Assembly (NCBI RefSeq): GCF_018143015.1
Contig: NC_054753.1
Location: 28,103,462 to 28,167,461, forward strand
Direction: 5' to 3'
DNA: 64,000 nucleotides
Origin: Lytechinus variegatus
Taxonomy: Eukaryota > Echinodermata > Echinoidea > Temnopleuroida > Toxopneustidae
A model generated the notes under the pieces. It searched no databases, was not told where the DNA came from, and saw only the letters and a program-made list of their open reading frames with translations. Of the stretch, positions 36,701 to 44,000 are shown piece by piece. Each line of letters begins with the position of its first letter. Within the stretch, counting starts at the first letter, position 1. Both the position numbers and the translations under genes were made by a program.

Positions 36701-37713
36701 TGATTGTGGTATCTAATTAAAGAGAAGTTTTTTAACTTTTTAGATAAGCATTCGTTTTTTATATTCAGATACCTCCCCCCCTTGACTTTTTGGTAATCTT
36801 TCATCAAATTGATTTTACTTAGGAATCATTTAATTTATACCCGTCATTTCAAGCTGCAATTCACACTTTTTGTCTCACCTGCATGGCAGTGTGGGACTAT
36901 AGGCGCCGCTTTTCCTGTGTGCATTTCAGGTCACATGACCAAGGTCAAAGGTCAATGAACTTTGGCAGAATTCGGGTATTTGTTGAATTACCATCATAAC
37001 TTTGAAAGTTTATGGATCTGATTCATGCAACTTGGACATAAGAGTAACCAGTTATCACTGAAATCTCGTGCAAGATATAGTAGTTTTCAAAGTTAGCGCT
37101 GCCGCTATATTGAATTGTGTGATGCTGGCGAGACCGCCAGAGGCATTCCACTTGTTTCAAGTTTTTTTTCTCAGAAGTTTTTTTTTCTGCTCAAATGTAG
37201 TATGGTGGTTGGCAATGAAAAGTTGTTTGTTGAATTCTTGTTTGAAAGCCATGCCTTGGATCAATTAGTGTTTGGTAGTTTTGTGAAATATTTGGGCGCC
37301 ATCAATGCTTTTCTGTGTACCGAGGCCTTACAACATACAAAAAGCACAAAAATATTAATGTTACCACTGCACACCGAGGTAAAATAAATTCACTGATCAC
37401 CATTTTTAGCAGAATAAAAGGAACAAGATTCAACAAAAGGACAAAATCCTGTACTGCTATTGTTGAACTAAGTTGTACTCATGAGTTTACCCCATATTGC
37501 TTATATTCTCTTTCTGTATCGTTTCAGTTTGATCCATCACTGGATGGGTGCCAAGACATGACAGCAGGGCGCCCTCTTGGCCCATCTCGCCACACGCTGG
37601 AGCTTCTCAATCGTTCGCATGCACTGAGGGTAGACCTCCAACGGCTTGAAAGGGCAGGGCTCTCAATGGCTGAAGCGAATTTCAATGTGTCTAGAAAATA
37701 TCCCCTCTTATGA
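18754..37713 (+). CDS. MIIP: Migration and invasion-inhibitory protein orthologue, eight coding exons
   Basis: The human protein (IIp45) is a mostly cytoplasmic regulator reported to bind IGFBP2 and HDAC6. Coding exons are 18754-18893, 19453-20017, 20768-21066, 21646-21725, 22266-22404, 23927-24023, 26389-26496 and 37528-37713. All junctions are GT-AG and in phase, giving 1614 bases and 537 residues. Family landmarks that I recognise are the N-terminal LTQLRKQYNSLHRELIDRQ helix, TPNPRSIL at about 219, LLGYDWIAG at 289-297 followed by KEFRQMNRDEC, RLFAVPLH followed by CAIC (387-390), and VSIPRSTLQSPYRVRPHRRQ with SFDPTDS. Exon 2 encodes an Arg/Ser/His-rich low-complexity segment (about 48-190) that makes this protein longer than human MIIP (388). 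The ATG at 18754 was chosen by likeness to the human N-terminus; 18688 is an in-frame alternative. The last exon is placed by splice signals and phase and is the least certain. The last intron, 11 kb, contains the antisense TLR gene. Confidence 0.88.
21076..21212. mobile_element. Small palindromic MITE in MIIP intron
   Basis: GGGCCCTGGAACATAGACAG at the left and an inverted counterpart near the right end (TTTATGTCATGGAGCCC), with GATTGA/TCAATC pairing inside. It starts about 10 bases after the donor of coding exon 3. Confidence 0.5.
21990..22180 (+). mobile_element. Degenerate tRNA-derived SINE copy
   Basis: GGGTTTAATTCCCAACAATGGC corresponds position by position to the B-box region of the better copies (GGGTTCGAATCCCAGCCATGG). 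It is followed by the shared body (AAGAAATTGATCC, ATTCCTTGAATGCACCAAGC, AAAGCCTGGG). The 5' part is lost. Confidence 0.5.
22953..23834. mobile_element. piggyBac-like TTAA element with CCCTATCTAGGC ends
   Basis: The left end is TTAACCCTATCTAGGC and the right end is its inverse GCCTAGATAGGGTTAA, about 880 bases apart. Inner C/G-rich blocks (GGCCCCCC) are also inverted. TTAA followed by CCCTA is the classic piggyBac terminus. No transposase frame is seen, so it is non-autonomous. It lies wholly in the MIIP intron before coding exon 6. Confidence 0.75.
24280..24605. repeat. Tandem repeat with poly-T and GGGGGGAC blocks
   Basis: Three degenerate units each start GATGACCTTTTTTTTTTT, followed by (G)CTTGT and an AAATTT-rich tail, at about 24350, 24460 and 24515. 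They are preceded by CCCCCCCTAAATTT blocks. Low-complexity DNA in a MIIP intron. Confidence 0.6.
24695..24854. mobile_element. MITE, GACAAGT/TTTCATGAAACG family, copy 1
   Basis: The left end GGGGACCGTTTCATCAA is matched by the inverted right end TTTCATGAAACGCCCCC. The inner pair is ACAAGTTGTCAGA against TCTGACAAGT. Other copies are at 50160-50471 and 56928-57078. Confidence 0.7.
24966..25208 (+). mobile_element. tRNA-derived SINE
   Basis: The head has an A-box-like TGGCTTAATAGATAAG and a B box GGTTCAAATCC spaced as in a tRNA gene. The body (TGGCAAGGCGTTTATC, CTAAAGCCGGGGTAATA) and an ATTATTATT tail follow. It is not a functional tRNA gene, because no cloverleaf closes and a long non-tRNA body follows. 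Confidence 0.75.
25361..25962. mobile_element. TTAA-type foldback MITE, GGGGAATCC family
   Basis: The left end is TTAAAGGGGAATCCAGCC and the right end is the inverse GGATTCCCCTTTAA. The same subterminal CAGACAAGCAATAAGAAAG motif is found as in the 881 and 58924 elements. Inside the MIIP intron before coding exon 7. Confidence 0.75.
27105..27480 (+). repeat. Dispersed repeat with GTCTCACCTGCATAGCAG start
   Basis: TTTTTGTCTCACCTGCATAG, then AGGCGCCGCTT, then TCACATGACCAAGGTCAAAG. The body is present about twice (TTAAGTTTTTGAAATG at about 27196 and 27381). A related copy is at 36868-37145. The family is not assigned. Confidence 0.6.
28548..28856. mobile_element. MITE with GGGCCCATATTCTGAAGTCA ends
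   Basis: The left end GGGCCCATATTCTGAAGTCA continues into GGTTTAA. The right end is the inverse (TTAAACCTGACTCCAG, then AATACGGGCCC). About 310 bases, with no coding capacity. Confidence 0.65.
28917..29608. mobile_element. TTAA-type MITE, GGTCAAGTCCACC family, copy A
   Basis: Left end AAGGTCAAGTCTACCTCAG, right end CTGAGGTGGATTTGACCATTAA. It is the longest of four copies (others 49547, 56283 and 61985). Long inner arms (AAAATCGGATGTAAAATAAG against its inverse) make it a foldback. Confidence 0.75.
29609..31777. other. MIIP intron and 3' flank of the TLR gene, no exon seen
   Basis: A degenerate inverted-repeat element may span about 29958-30546 (GGGCACCGTTGCATGAA against the inverse of TTATGCAACAGGGCCC). 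The rest is AT-rich, and no plus-strand MIIP exon was found. Confidence 0.4.
31778..34522 (-). CDS. Toll-like receptor, single exon, divergent TIR
   Basis: Type I membrane receptor of the vertebrate-like (single LRRCT) class. It has 914 residues in one uninterrupted frame, which fits the mostly intronless sea urchin TLRs. It begins with a signal peptide (LICLATACVLFSLSGG), then an LRRNT (Cys48, Cys61) and about twenty LRRs (for example LDLSNNDIILIEDGTF). An LRRCT follows at about 651-703 with Cys655, 657, 681 and 703, then a membrane helix at about 705-729 followed by KRWW. The TIR domain is at about 759-905. TIR box 3 is present (ELFWAQF, Phe894-Trp895). Box 1, normally (F/Y)DAFVSY, reads YEFQLNLMF. 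The BB loop, normally RD..PG, reads DNDLHLG with no proline. Ligand unknown; MyD88 coupling is uncertain for the same reason. It lies antisense in the MIIP last intron. No pseudogene signs are seen. Confidence 0.93.
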   Translation of the reverse strand: MASSRLYTLICLATACVLFSLSGGMSNKYDASGRKGSLNWSSVSTNGCQVTYTSHGVNASCKNLSLHSVPNGLPYNTIVLDLSENIIETLHNKSFIYLPDIIKLDLSNNDIILIEDGTFKPLGNLTELNLGSNHIQSLPAGLLHSNKLLSVLKLNFNLLSSVPTDALPWSESMKSLDFSNNFQISSIKSLDFAPLQNCSLITLEIRHCDLNNLSTNIFAALKSIQHVLLNENENMKEFYISSISGINEINELSLSFCRIERIIPLNQSLHRPHHFPKIHLMNLNWNNLISFPDFVFWGLNKLNILRMDYNDISTLSNYTFCGLDQLIELDLSDNNLIYLPEGMFFCNKFLQKLRLNANLIESWTGSTFSNLCSLNHLNLSHNKIKYISSAPQTPPSLEYLDLSFNEIKHVYSYFLRRYIHLKILNMSNNDIKGIDSLSFSSLTNLQELYLIKEDLIMDKSDNPFQNMQNLRILDLSSAIQYPTSDTKLFANLTSLMRLFLCKNKLQSRHLFDSLTSRSIFASLETLLTLDLRENDLDMLAPGTFNPLKKLEILFLSHSSVKVLFSGVFEGLASLKTLDLSDNYISSISEDIFPIQSQLSILDINNNHVDIIPETLFNKNPYLQSLYIQQNKITTIKRRTFPKNFKIDASRNPFGCTCDLRWFVRWLRSTNVEVIHSNDTLCSQSSIKDMEGSPILSFSPDKYCGINILLITSVSLTAILVVALSLLAYWKRWWFNYKAFLLRLAICGYEEMVQDIGDQDYEFQLNLMFQEEDQEWVDDIMKPVLQERFPHLERVVFGDNDLHLGMFYINALHYAVETSFKTVLLLSNNSVREAWFITKVRIALEELNDSRLDKIILFFLEDIDDDDLPYLVRLFLSKNKPYMLWTDDEDGQELFWAQFEKSMKSNKELNSVIPV
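34523..36867. other. Upstream flank of the TLR gene in the MIIP intron, no exon seen
   Basis: AT-rich. The TLR promoter and 5' UTR must lie at the left end of this stretch, but no TATA box or initiator could be fixed. No repeat or exon is recognised. Confidence 0.35.
36868..37145 (+). repeat. Dispersed repeat, second copy of the 27105 family
   Basis: CTTTTTGTCTCACCTGCATG, AGGCGCCGCTTTTCC, GGTCACATGACCAAGG, and an end near GCGAGACCGCCAGAGGCATT. It ends about 380 bases before the last MIIP exon. Confidence 0.6.
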
Positions 37714-37870
37714 TGAGGTCAAAGGTCAATCATATATGTTCTCATTTTTTTCAGAATATATATATATATTATGTTCCTTTCCAAAGTGATAATGAAACAA
37801 AAAACATTCCTTATTTATAAAGAAATAGGTTGAGATGCACTTCCGATTCATTTCTAAATTATATGAGTTT

Positions 37871-37876
37871 AATAAA
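37871..37876 (+). terminator. Candidate MIIP polyadenylation signal
   Basis: The first AATAAA after the MIIP stop (37711-37713), giving a 3' UTR of about 180 bases. Confidence 0.45.
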
Positions 37877-38025
37877 AGACCAGAGTTTAGTTAATATAGA
37901 CTTTGTTATGTTTTATAGCAAAGATGACAACATCACCTCAAACAAAAACAATATAAACATATTTTGATAGTGTCAATCCTTGACATAGCTCTCTGCTAAT
38001 GAATCAATTGTTTCATGATTATAAT

Positions 38026-38271
38026 ATAGGATATTTATATTGCGCACATTTCCAAGGCGCTCCTATATTACCAGGCTAAGCTAGGTGTTCATAGCGCACA
38101 CAGCTTCTTAAGGAATTACTTCCTACCGGTACCCATTTACCTCACCTGGGTCGAGTGCAGCACATCGTGGATCAGTTTCTTGCTGAAGGAAATTACGCCA
38201 TGGCTGGGATTCGAACCCACGACCCTCTGTTTCAAAGTCCGAAGACTAATCCACTGGGCCACAACGCTCCA
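38026..38271 (-). mobile_element. tRNA-derived SINE, minus strand, nearly complete
   Basis: Read on the minus strand, it starts TGGAGCGTTGTGGCCCAGTG with A box TGGCCCAGTGG and a perfect B box GGTTCGAATCC. The body (CCATGGCGTAATTTCCTTC, ACCGGTAGGAAGTAATTCC) and an AATATCCTATATTAT-like tail follow. It is the best-preserved SINE in the window. Confidence 0.8.
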
Positions 38272-38289
38272 CTATTATGTCCAATAAAA

Positions 38290-40924
38290 AGTTGGGAATA
38301 CTGGCATACAAGGGGGGGGGGGCTCAGTTAGTTCAATTATTGATGAATTAAAAAAAAGAAAAGAAGAAAAGAAAAGAAATACAAGAGAAAAGGGTAAAAT
38401 ATAAACATTTTATGGATATTATGTTGAAATCTGTCATACATTATATATTCACTTTGAAAAAAGAGATTTTTTTGCTAGCCAACCTATGACTTCAGTTAAT
38501 TTTCCTTGTACTTCATGTTCTGCCCAGTCAACTTACTTTTCCTCACTTTGCCACTTTTTAAGAAAACCAATATATCATATGCAAAAGACTTTATATAATG
38601 ATACACTGTAGTACACTTACCCTTCATTGACAAGAGCATTCAAGTGACGTATCAGTTAAAATAGGAATTTATTATTTTATTAGTGCCATCTTCTGGGCAA
38701 AATTTCATTTACACTCTTTATCAATGGAGAGAAAGAATAGGCAAGACATGCTGCAATCGTGATTTTTGCAGGAAACAAAAGTTGTGTCACTTGCTCCATT
38801 TTGAAACTGTAGTGAAGGCAATGATGCTGGCTGGAAGAAAATGTGGAATGGCAAATGTGTTTGTGATATTGATTTACCCAACATTGTGATCCATGATGAA
38901 AGGAGTTAAAATCCAATTTTAATTTTCAAAGGTGACTTCCTTGATTTAGTTCTGTCCACTTTATTTGCACTTCAAACCTGTGCTCTAATGATTGAGGAAA
39001 AACTAAGGGGTGTTGCATGAAAGCATTTTCAAATTTCCATAGCAAATTGACAAGGGATATACCAATTGGAAGTAAATGAAAATTGAGTTTACTGTTTTCT
39101 GCAATAAGCAGATAAGCAATCAATCACAAATTTGCAATTACTTGTTGGACCCAATGTGACTTGCAATTGATGGCATGCTTCTTGCAAGGCCCCATCAGTG
39201 TTAAGGATATTAATTTAAACAAAATTCTGATCCATGATTAAAGGAATGTAAATCCGATTCTATTTCTTCAAAAGAGACTTTCTTGATTTAGGGTTCATTT
39301 AATATGCTTTTCAAACTTGTTCTGTAATGATTGAGTGAAAATCCAAGTGTTTGTAATACTGGTTTACATGATATTGTGTTTTCATGACGAAATGAAATGA
39401 CTCCAGTTTTATTTTTCAATAGACTTTCCAGATTGAGGGTTAACTTAATTTTGCATTAACTTATGCTCTAATGATGAAGAAAGAAGTTAAGATCACTTGT
39501 TGCCCAATTTGTATAATTTATGTAGACATGTGTAGAAAAACAATGACAGTATAAATATGATTAGGTATCTTTTAATTCAGACACTTCTTTTATTCCAAAG
39601 TTGTCTCTCTTTGTCATTGGGTGATGAAAATTATTCATGGAGGTGATCTGAGACGTGAATAATAATTAAGTGGCTATTGTGAGATTTGTAGCAATAGTAT
39701 AAAATGTGTAACTTTATCTGCATGCAGAACTACCAAAGGTGTACAAATCATGGTTCAGTGATCACAGAGTGTTAAAAAAAGAAATATTAAATAATTTCTT
39801 GTAAATCAAATTTTGCTGTTAGATTTATTTCTTAATTCAACTAAAAGATGCTGAGCTATCCCTTTTTGACAAGGAGCATTGGTTAACCAATGTTCTACCT
39901 TATGATGGGTAACTATAGCTTTATGGCATTCCGTATCATATAATCAACCTTTTGTACATTTGACGGCCATTTTCCTCCAATTTAACTTCACTTCAGGAAC
40001 TGCTAAATCCAAGGTAAATTTGGGGAGCATTACAAAATTTCATAAGAACTATAAAAAAAAACCCAGACAAATGATTGTATCTTTTGTGTCGAATTTATAT
40101 AAGTCTTGTGTTGATTGATGTGAATATTCATGGATGAGATTAAATTTTTTGTGGAACTGAAATGATATCTGAATCTTTTCTTATCTTGTGCTGATTGATG
40201 TGAATATTCATGGATGAGATTAAATCTTTTGTGAAACTGAAATGATATCTGAATCTTTTCTTATCTTTTTTTTTTCATTTATTTCATGAACATAGAGGAA
40301 GAGAAAGAGAGAGAGAGCACGAAATAAATTAGTGAGAGAGAGAGAGAGGGAGGGAATGACAGAAAGCGGAGGGAGGGGGTACATGTAGAATGAAAAGGGG
40401 AAGAGAAAGAAGGAACCAAGAGAACAAAGATGAAAGCTTGGAGGGAGGAAAGAGGGGATAGATGGGAGGCAAAAGTAATAGGAGGACATATGATGGTAGG
40501 AGGGGGGGGGGGGTGACATGTGAGAGTGATTGGGCAGAGCATTTTTTTCTTCATAGCTTGAGCATGAAAATGAAGGATAAATGAGAGAAGCTGGGGCGGG
40601 GACCTCAGCCTGGATCAAAGGCATGTAAGCTCGAGCATTGGGAAATTATTAAACTCCTTGGTGAGGGAATTGCCCCATATTATTCTCTCTTTTTTTTATA
40701 GAAATGAATGTAATACAATTTTTGAAAGTTCGTATTTTACCAGGCATATCCATGGTCTAACTATGAAAGCAAACAAACTTTGCTTTAAAAAAAGAAGGGG
40801 AAAAATTCGATCGGAAAAAAAGTGAAAATGTAGCCGAAATTGGTGTTTATTTGAGAAAATCTTAACTATTGTGTCTGAAGTAAAACAGACTGAAGATGTC
40901 AAGAGTCGAGTGCGATAGCAGACG
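38290..40924. other. Intergenic region between MIIP and the aldo-keto reductase gene
   Basis: No gene seen. A degenerate inverted-repeat element (GGGGTGTTGCATGAAAGC to GCTTCTTGCAAGGCCCC) spans about 39008-39195 and resembles that at 53888-54110. A purine-rich low-complexity tract lies at 40290-40520. An 80-base tandem duplication is listed separately. Confidence 0.45.
40105..40265 (+). repeat. Two-copy tandem duplication, 80-base unit
   Basis: The unit begins CTTGTG(T/C)TGATTGATGTG and ends GAATCTTTTCTTAT. The two copies differ at only a few bases, so the duplication is recent. Confidence 0.85.
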
Positions 40925-41049
40925 ACAAACTCGCTGCGCGCGTCACGTGAGCTAAGCTCTAAACACGTGACCGGCTTGTTGGAGTTTTTGGTCTGTCTCT
41001 GACTCTGTTGCTGTACCTGCAAACGGCATTTTTACAAAAAAAAATAGTC
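40925..41049 (+). promoter_or_regulatory. Promoter of the aldo-keto reductase gene with paired CACGTG boxes
   Basis: A CpG-rich island in AT-rich DNA just before the ATG. CACGTG occurs at 40944-40949 and 40964-40969, exactly 20 bases apart, in contexts GTCACGTGAG and ACACGTGACC. These are E-boxes of the kind bound by bHLH-leucine-zipper factors. Confidence 0.5.
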
Positions 41050-44000
41050 ATGGCTGTCCAATTTCGATACCTTGGTGGGTCAGGAGTGAAAGTTTCAAAC
41101 ATATGCCTCGGAACAATGACGTTTGGACAAAGTCAGGTGAATAATTTGGAGATATCATTAAGTCGTTGTTGCTATTTTATTTGACCCAGTCCGGAACGCT
41201 GAAATCTGTGTTTGTTGAATGAGTATGATTGGGAGTGTGCTGTCTGTCGCGTCGGCGGTCCTGCAGTCAGACTCAGAACTTGGTCAATAAAGTTACTAGT
41301 ACATTACTATACTAGATTGAGGAAGAGTTCCATGTTGTTGTTTGTTGGGTATAATGGCGACCAGTCATGTTTGAAAAAATGTCTTTATTTAAAGGGGAAG
41401 TTCACCCTGGAGAAAACTTTGTTGTAAAAATAGAAGAAAATATAGTAAAAAATATTGGTGAAGGTTTGAGGAAAATCCGTTAAAGAGTAAGAAAGTTATT
41501 AGAGTTCAAAATTTTGGATTTGTGACGTCATAAACGAGCAGCTGCCCCATGTGTTATGTAATATAAAATGTATGAATTTCAAATTTTGTATGGTTCCTGA
41601 TGACTTAATTTTGTTTTCTTTTCATGATCGGGTGTGAAATGAATTGTCTATTGATATACACTGTACAAACGTTACAGTGGAAACCATTTTCAATTTTCTG
41701 AGAAAATTACATTTCATTGATTTTTTACCATTCGCTATGTAGGAATGCTGCTCACAAATGACGTCACAAATCAAATAATTGAATTTCTAATAACTTTTTA
41801 ATTAGGCCTAGGCCTATTTGATAAATTTTTCTCAAACATTCGGCAATATTTTTTATTATTTTTTCTGCTATTTTTACAATAAACTTTTTGTCTGGGTGAA
41901 CTTCCTTTTTAATCAGAATATAAATGAAAAGACTTTCTACTTAAAAAAAAATAGATAGCTGATAGTGATAGAGACCTCTTTTCTTTTGGTATCATTAACT
42001 AGTACAAATATGCCAAAATGACTATTTTTGTCAGCTGATGGTGTTCATCTATGGCTGAAGGATGGGGGATGCAAGTGGGACATGTCTCCCACCCTCAATT
42101 TTCTTTGTTCTGTCCTCTCCTTTGATTTTCATTGCTTTACTTAACAATTTTTTATTTAAGAATTATTTTTTTTCTGAACAAATTTCGTCTTAGCTCATTT
42201 GTTTAAACGATAGAGATGATGGAAATAGAATTATCAAAGTTCTCCAATGCTGGAGCTCTAGGCAATACCATCGTCAATCATCATTTTGAAGTCCAAAAGA
42301 ACTTACACGCTTGGATGATTTTAACACGCTCAGAAGGAACTTACAGTTCCGTACCCCCCTCTTGTTTATGAAATCACCTCTCGGTAAAATGTATTTTTAT
42401 TTCTCATTGTTTTTTTTTTTTAATTATCATAAATAGGGACTATGTTTTCTTTCTATGCACCTTTCTTTCCACCTCCATTCACTTACACGAATACACAGGA
42501 AGGTGCTGAATATAAAAATTTACTGGTTTCCTTATCTAAACTAGAAAGGAGTTCACTTATCAACCATACTTTCAGCAGAGAAAATCGACTAGCAAAAAAA
42601 AATCTGATTTTATCTAGAAACTAAATATTTTTGTAAGTTCATACAAAAATTAATGTGAAGATGATGAAGTTCAAAGCTTCTGGGAAGACGGTGACTTGAG
42701 AAGGAGAAACAGAGAGAATAAGCGAAAAAGGAAGAAAAGAAGAGTAGAGGGAGGATAAGAAGGAGGGTATGTTTGTGCATTAAAATAATATGTCAAAATA
42801 AAAGAAAAAAAGTGTAAGTTTCTTTTAACATAAAAAATTATATCAAATTTCTTGTCCCTTATTCAAGGATCCAACCAGACCAGGGCAATGTGATGAAGGA
42901 GCAGCTCATAAGATCTTGGACCGATTTGCAGAGCTTGGAGGGAACTTCATCGATACTGCTAATGTCTATGTGATGGGCGTCTCTGAATCTATAGTGGGAA
43001 ACTGGTTGGCAAAGTAAGCACTAGCTCTTTGCACGCTGAATTAATTTTGTGGGAATGATAATGACAATTGTTTCCATGTTATTTTCTTTGATTCAAGATT
43101 TCCATATTGCACCATTGATACTTATTAACATTATATAGAGGTTATCCAAGAACTATTGCCTTTTATTAGCTTATCTAATTTGAAGGTAGGGAAGAAAATT
43201 TGATTATTACGATTTTTGAATTTAATTATTCAAATATGCAAGATTGCAACATCAGCGCACAAAGGGCTGGTATATGGAAGATCTTTGATATCACTTTTGG
43301 CAGAAAAAGGCTTGATTGAATAATATTAATCTATGTGTAGATATCTTTGCATTGGGTTTATTTTTTTTTATTTCCTGTGTCCACTCCTTTATATTGCCAT
43401 TGCTGCACATGAAAACATTAGGGCCCTGTAACAGAACGGTTCGAGAATGACTCTACAATTTATCTGGGCAATTTATTTCACATAATAGCAACCACTGCAA
43501 TAAAGTTTCATACTCATTGATCGGTCGTAAAGATTTGTCTGTACAAGATCCAGAATAATAAAATAGCAACTATTTTTTGTATGGTGGTACAAAATAAGGG
43601 AAATATCTGTGCATCACAATATATTGGGATGTAAACGTAATTGGTTTGTGAAGGAACTGATCTTCGAGTGTTCAGTGTATTTAGATTTTTTTATCTTCAT
43701 ATAAACAGATTTTATGTCTTCTATCTGCAGAGCGAATAAAAAGGAGGCCTACAATATCCACCTAGTTTTAAAGTTAGTGTTCAGTTAATCATAATGTATT
43801 GAATTCTATATCTTGCATTTTCCACTGGGTATTTCTTTAATTGCAATATATATTCTTTTTAAAAAATCATTGAAATGATCTGAAAGGGCTTCACTGCTCT
43901 TTTAACACATTATTTCTTCTAATGTTACAGGAGAAAGAGGGAAGACTTTGTTTTGGCTACCAAAGTCCGCTTTGAAATGGATCCAAACAATCCGAACAGT

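Noticed and set aside
37115-37387. 90-codon plus-strand frame before the last MIIP exon
   Set aside because: Begins in a dispersed repeat and has no family likeness; no splice sites join it in phase to MIIP.
40220-40624. 134-codon minus-strand frame
   Set aside because: Translation of the purine tract upstream of the AKR gene; P/S/F-rich low complexity.
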